The translations under genes were made by a program, and so were the position numbers. Shown here piece by piece: positions 5,770 to 8,475 of a stretch of DNA of 8,475 bases (the stretch's first letter is position 1; the number at the start of each line of letters is the position of its first letter). The notes under the pieces were generated by a model. That model was given only the letters and a program-made list of their open reading frames with translations. It was not told where the DNA came from and did no database searches. Location of the stretch: the NCBI GenBank assembly GCA_900321665.1, contig ONWY01000039.1, positions 1-8,475 of the forward strand, given 5' to 3'. This DNA comes from an uncultured Eubacteriales bacterium. Lineage in GTDB: Bacteria; Bacillota; Clostridia; Oscillospirales; Acutalibacteraceae.

Positions 5770-6960
5770 ATGAACGATAAAAGTTTCGGAAAAAGAATAG
5801 CGCTTGCATTCAAGCAAACAGATTTATTTTTGCTCTTTTTGTGCTTAATTGCCTCAACCTACGGAATGTTGCTTGTTTACAGTGCCACCAAAAATACACT
5901 TGTTGAGGGGCAAATCATCTCCTCCGAGTTTAAATCCATGCTCATTGCAATCCCCGCCGGTATTATCGGCGCGATTGTGCTTTCATATATCAATTATGAT
6001 TACTTTGTCAAGTTTTTTTGGGTCATCGGCGGCATCGGCATTTTGCTGATGGTTATCACCGTCTTTTTCGGTGTTGCTCCCGATGCAAGGCAGGACTCGC
6101 GCTGCTGGTTAAAGATTACCGACAGCTTTTATTTCCAACCCTCCGAGGTAGTCAAAATTGCCTTTATTGTCACCTTTGCCGTGCATTTAGATGCGGTGAA
6201 AGACAATATCAATTCCATTAAAAATGTACTGCTCTTAGCCTTGCATGCCGCCGTGCCGATTGGGCTTGTGGTTATCACCGGCGATGCAGGCTCAGCGCTT
6301 GTTTTTGCGCTCATTGTGCTTGGTATGCTAATTGCCGCAGGGCTTCACTGGAGCTATTTTTTGGTAGGCGGCTTAGGTGTGGTTGCCGCTATTCCCTTGG
6401 CATGGTCAACAGGGCTTATCAAGGATTTCCAAAAGAGCAGATTTTTAGCACTGATTTATTATGATGCCGAGGAATATGCCCGCGATGCGGCATACCAGCA
6501 AAACCAGGCAATCAATGCCATCGGCTCCGGCAAAGTGACCGGCAAGGGCTTATTTAACGGTACCTATGTACAAAGCGCCGCCATTCCCGAAGCAAAAAAC
6601 GATATGATATTGTCCGTTTCCGGCGAGGAGCTCGGTTTCTTGGGTGCGATTGCGGTTTTAGCCGTTATTGCCATGATTGTTATCAAAATCATGGTCAATT
6701 CCAAAAGTGCTAAGGATAGCCACGGTTACTTTATCGATATGGGCATTGCCTCTATGATAATCGGGCAAACACTCATCAATGTCGGCATGTGCCTGCGCCT
6801 GCTGCCGGTTATTGGTATCACCCTTCCCTTTTTCAGCGCCGGCGGGTCATCGAACTTGGCGGTGTACCTCTCGATAGGTATTGTGATGAGTGTCTACCGA
6901 CAATCGAAAAAAGCAGATGAATACACCTTTTCACCTGCAAATGTTATTAAATTTACTTAA
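5770..6960 (+). CDS. SEDS-family peptidoglycan glycosyltransferase (FtsW/RodA/SpoVE type)
   Basis: An integral membrane protein of 396 residues with about ten hydrophobic segments. SEDS proteins polymerise lipid II into glycan strands with a partner class B PBP, for elongation, division or spore cortex. Signatures: QPSEVVK (123-129), QQNQAINAIGSGKVTGKGLFNGT (starting at 243), PEAKNDMILSVSGEELGFLG (starting at 273) with the probable catalytic Asp278, and LPFFSAGGSS (352-361) near the C-terminus. Two conserved spots differ from the common forms: the RRWI-like stretch reads SRCWL (110-114), and the usual PDLGTA after the fourth or fifth helix reads GDAGSA (171-176). The start ATG has AGAAGG 6 nt upstream. 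No PBP gene is adjacent, so RodA, FtsW and SpoVE roles cannot be separated here; a RodA-like role is my leaning. Confidence 0.92.
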   Translation: MNDKSFGKRIALAFKQTDLFLLFLCLIASTYGMLLVYSATKNTLVEGQIISSEFKSMLIAIPAGIIGAIVLSYINYDYFVKFFWVIGGIGILLMVITVFFGVAPDARQDSRCWLKITDSFYFQPSEVVKIAFIVTFAVHLDAVKDNINSIKNVLLLALHAAVPIGLVVITGDAGSALVFALIVLGMLIAAGLHWSYFLVGGLGVVAAIPLAWSTGLIKDFQKSRFLALIYYDAEEYARDAAYQQNQAINAIGSGKVTGKGLFNGTYVQSAAIPEAKNDMILSVSGEELGFLGAIAVLAVIAMIVIKIMVNSKSAKDSHGYFIDMGIASMIIGQTLINVGMCLRLLPVIGITLPFFSAGGSSNLAVYLSIGIVMSVYRQSKKADEYTFSPANVIKFT

Positions 6961-6987
6961 AAGTATATTATTACGAAGAGTATAGCT

Positions 6988-7030
6988 AAAGAGGCTGCTT
7001 CAACAACTTGGTTGAAACAGCCTCTTTTTT
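6988..7030 (+). terminator. Terminator after the SEDS gene, at a convergent junction with rqcH
   Basis: The arms AAAGAGGCTG (6988-6997) and CAGCCTCTTT (7018-7027) pair, and after one C-A mismatch TTCAAC pairs with GTTGAA around a 6-nt loop. TTTTTT at 7025-7030 follows on the plus strand. On the minus strand only TTTA follows, so it would be a weaker terminator for rqcH, whose stop codon (7029-7031) overlaps the T-run. Confidence 0.9.
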
Positions 7031-8475
7031 ATTGCTTTAATTTTTCGACCTTTTCTTTGTCGGGTGTGACATAGATGGTTTGATAATCGGTATAAAACAC
7101 CCTGCCGGGTATTTTGGAAGGCTGGCGCTTGACAAACTTAATGAATGTAAAATCGACCGGCACATTGGAAGAATCCCTGCCTTTGGAGTAATAGGCGCAA
7201 ATTTCAGCCGCTTCCTCCAAATCCTTTTCTCCTGCCGGCGCGCCGTTTGTCATTAAAACAGTGTGGGAGCCGTGAATATTTTTGGTGTGGAGCCAAATAT
7301 CATTGCCCCGCGCGGTTTTAAAGGTTAAGGTGTCGTTGGAAAGATTATTTCTGCCCACCATCACCGTATAGCCGCCGGAGGTTTTAAAAAGCAGCGGTTT
7401 TAACGGCTTTGCCGCTTTTTCTCTTTTTGCGACTTTTGCTTTGAGATATCCCTGTTGCACAAGCTCGCGCTTTAGTTCCGCAATTTCGGCAGGGGTTTCC
7501 GCCCTTTCTAAAATATCCAAACAGCTTTCCAAATACGCAAGCTGCTCCTCCCCTTTTGCAAGCTGCTCGGTGATATACACCTTTGCATTTTGCTTTTTGC
7601 GGTACTCTTTATAATACTTGTTGGCATTTTCGCTCGGTGAAAGCCTTAAATCGGCAGGAATACTAACCGTTTCGCCGTTGTAGTAATTAAGCACCTCGTA
7701 GGCGGAAGTATTCTTTGGCAATGAAAACGCATTTGCTTGAATCAGCTCGCCGTAGAGCTTATATTTCTCGCTATCCTCGCTATCGCGCAGCTCCTTTTGT
7801 TGGAGAGCGATTTTGCGCGAAAGCTTATCCATATTACTTTTTATCAGCTTGAGCAGCTCACCGCCGCTTTGGGTGCGCTTAACGGTAATCAGGCGGTTTT
7901 CATAATATTTATCGAGCAAAGCTGACAAGCTTTCAAACCTGCTTTTTTTGAAATCACCGAATTGGCAAATATCCGTAAAGGAAAAGGCAATCGGCTTTTG
8001 CCCATCCTCAATCATGCAACCGAGAGCGGGCTGTTCTAAGGTCTGCTTGAGCCGATATAGCGCATCAATGAGCGCCTGCTCGTTTTTTTCGGCTTCATAC
8101 ACCGGGATATCGTCACCGTAAGCCTCGTGGCAAAGCTCGCGACAACGCAACGGAGAGATGCTTCTGACAGTGTTTAAAATTGCTTTTGAAAGCATCAAAT
8201 TCTTTTGCCCGAAAACAAGGGTGCAGATGCGCTCGATGCTTTCTTCCAATAGATGGTACTTATCCTGCGCCGGCGGCAAAACATACTCCATACCGGGCAA
8301 AATTTCCCTGACGCTTGATTTCGAAGCACCGACACGCTTGACACTGTCAACAATCTTACCGCCCTCATCGGTGATAATGATGTTGGAATACCTGCCCATA
8401 ATTTCACAAATTAATTGAAGCGGCACACGCTCACCAAAATCATTGAGCGCACTGAAATGGAAAATCAAAATACGG
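7029..8475 (-). CDS. rqcH: Ribosome quality control protein RqcH (NFACT family), 5' end outside window
   Basis: The frame is open past base 8475, so 481 residues of a protein normally about 570-590 long are visible. RqcH binds 50S subunits carrying stalled peptidyl-tRNA and recruits tRNA-Ala to add C-terminal alanine tails that mark the nascent chain for degradation. The family was formerly called fibronectin-binding FbpA. Visible parts: the end of the NFACT-N domain (ERVPLQLICEIMGRYSNII from about residue 15), a helical and coiled-coil middle (about 205-250 with LYGELIQANAF, and 280-350), and the C-terminal NFACT-R domain (about 360-475) with VGRNNLSND, DIWLHTKNIHGSH and FIKFVKRQPSKIPGRV. 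The TTG at 8466-8468 is an internal Leu codon, not the start. The first visible codon is Arg (CGT), which by alignment from memory is probably the Arg of the Asp-Arg motif. Confidence 0.93.
   Translation of the reverse strand, partial: RILIFHFSALNDFGERVPLQLICEIMGRYSNIIITDEGGKIVDSVKRVGASKSSVREILPGMEYVLPPAQDKYHLLEESIERICTLVFGQKNLMLSKAILNTVRSISPLRCRELCHEAYGDDIPVYEAEKNEQALIDALYRLKQTLEQPALGCMIEDGQKPIAFSFTDICQFGDFKKSRFESLSALLDKYYENRLITVKRTQSGGELLKLIKSNMDKLSRKIALQQKELRDSEDSEKYKLYGELIQANAFSLPKNTSAYEVLNYYNGETVSIPADLRLSPSENANKYYKEYRKKQNAKVYITEQLAKGEEQLAYLESCLDILERAETPAEIAELKRELVQQGYLKAKVAKREKAAKPLKPLLFKTSGGYTVMVGRNNLSNDTLTFKTARGNDIWLHTKNIHGSHTVLMTNGAPAGEKDLEEAAEICAYYSKGRDSSNVPVDFTFIKFVKRQPSKIPGRVFYTDYQTIYVTPDKEKVEKLKQ

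Noticed and set aside
8466..8468. TTG as the start codon of rqcH
   Set aside because: The frame stays open to the window edge, and the protein would lack about 100 residues of its N-terminal NFACT-N domain.

Overview
The window reads like part of the chromosome of a low-to-moderate GC Gram-positive bacterium of the class Clostridia, most likely a gut Oscillospirales/Ruminococcaceae-type lineage. This rests on the gene families and their arrangement (tsaE-tsaB next to rpiB-upp, a DUF5685-type protein followed by a J-domain-like/TPR protein with a Cys-rich tail, a clostridial RqcH, an intracellular GH36 enzyme). It also rests on purine-rich Shine-Dalgarno sites, some TTG starts and AT-rich sigma-A-like promoters. 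Assignment below the class level is inference. No tRNA, rRNA, insertion sequence, CRISPR array or phage gene was seen.

Left part, minus strand (about 1-1510). Three tightly coupled genes are read right to left: a DUF5685-like cysteine-containing protein (638-1453), a degenerate J-domain/TPR protein with eight cysteines in its last 23 residues (87-641), and the first 30 codons of a membrane protein that leaves the window at base 1. Neighbouring genes overlap by 4 nt (TTGA and ATGA), so the three are very probably co-translated. This is the least understood part of the window and the best candidate for an undescribed system.

Middle left, minus strand (1533-3872). A four-gene operon, tsaE-tsaB-rpiB-upp, starts at a good promoter (3844-3872) and ends at a clear rho-independent terminator (1533-1573). 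It combines t6A tRNA modification with pentose phosphate isomerisation and uracil salvage. The usual partners rimI and tsaD are not in the cluster.

Middle right, plus strand (3892-7030). Two single-gene units follow, each with its own promoter and terminator: a cytoplasmic GH36 alpha-galactosidase-type glycosidase, and a SEDS-family (FtsW/RodA/SpoVE) membrane glycosyltransferase. The GH36 promoter is back-to-back with the tsaE promoter, and two symmetric elements lie in or just after that divergent region.

Right end, minus strand (7029-8475). Most of rqcH (NFACT family, ribosome quality control) is present. Its 5' end lies beyond the window. It converges on the SEDS gene, and its stop codon lies in the T-tract of the shared terminator hairpin.

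There is no gene-free stretch longer than 300 bases. The largest gaps (3804-3972, 1454-1588, 5638-5769) are accounted for by promoters and terminators.
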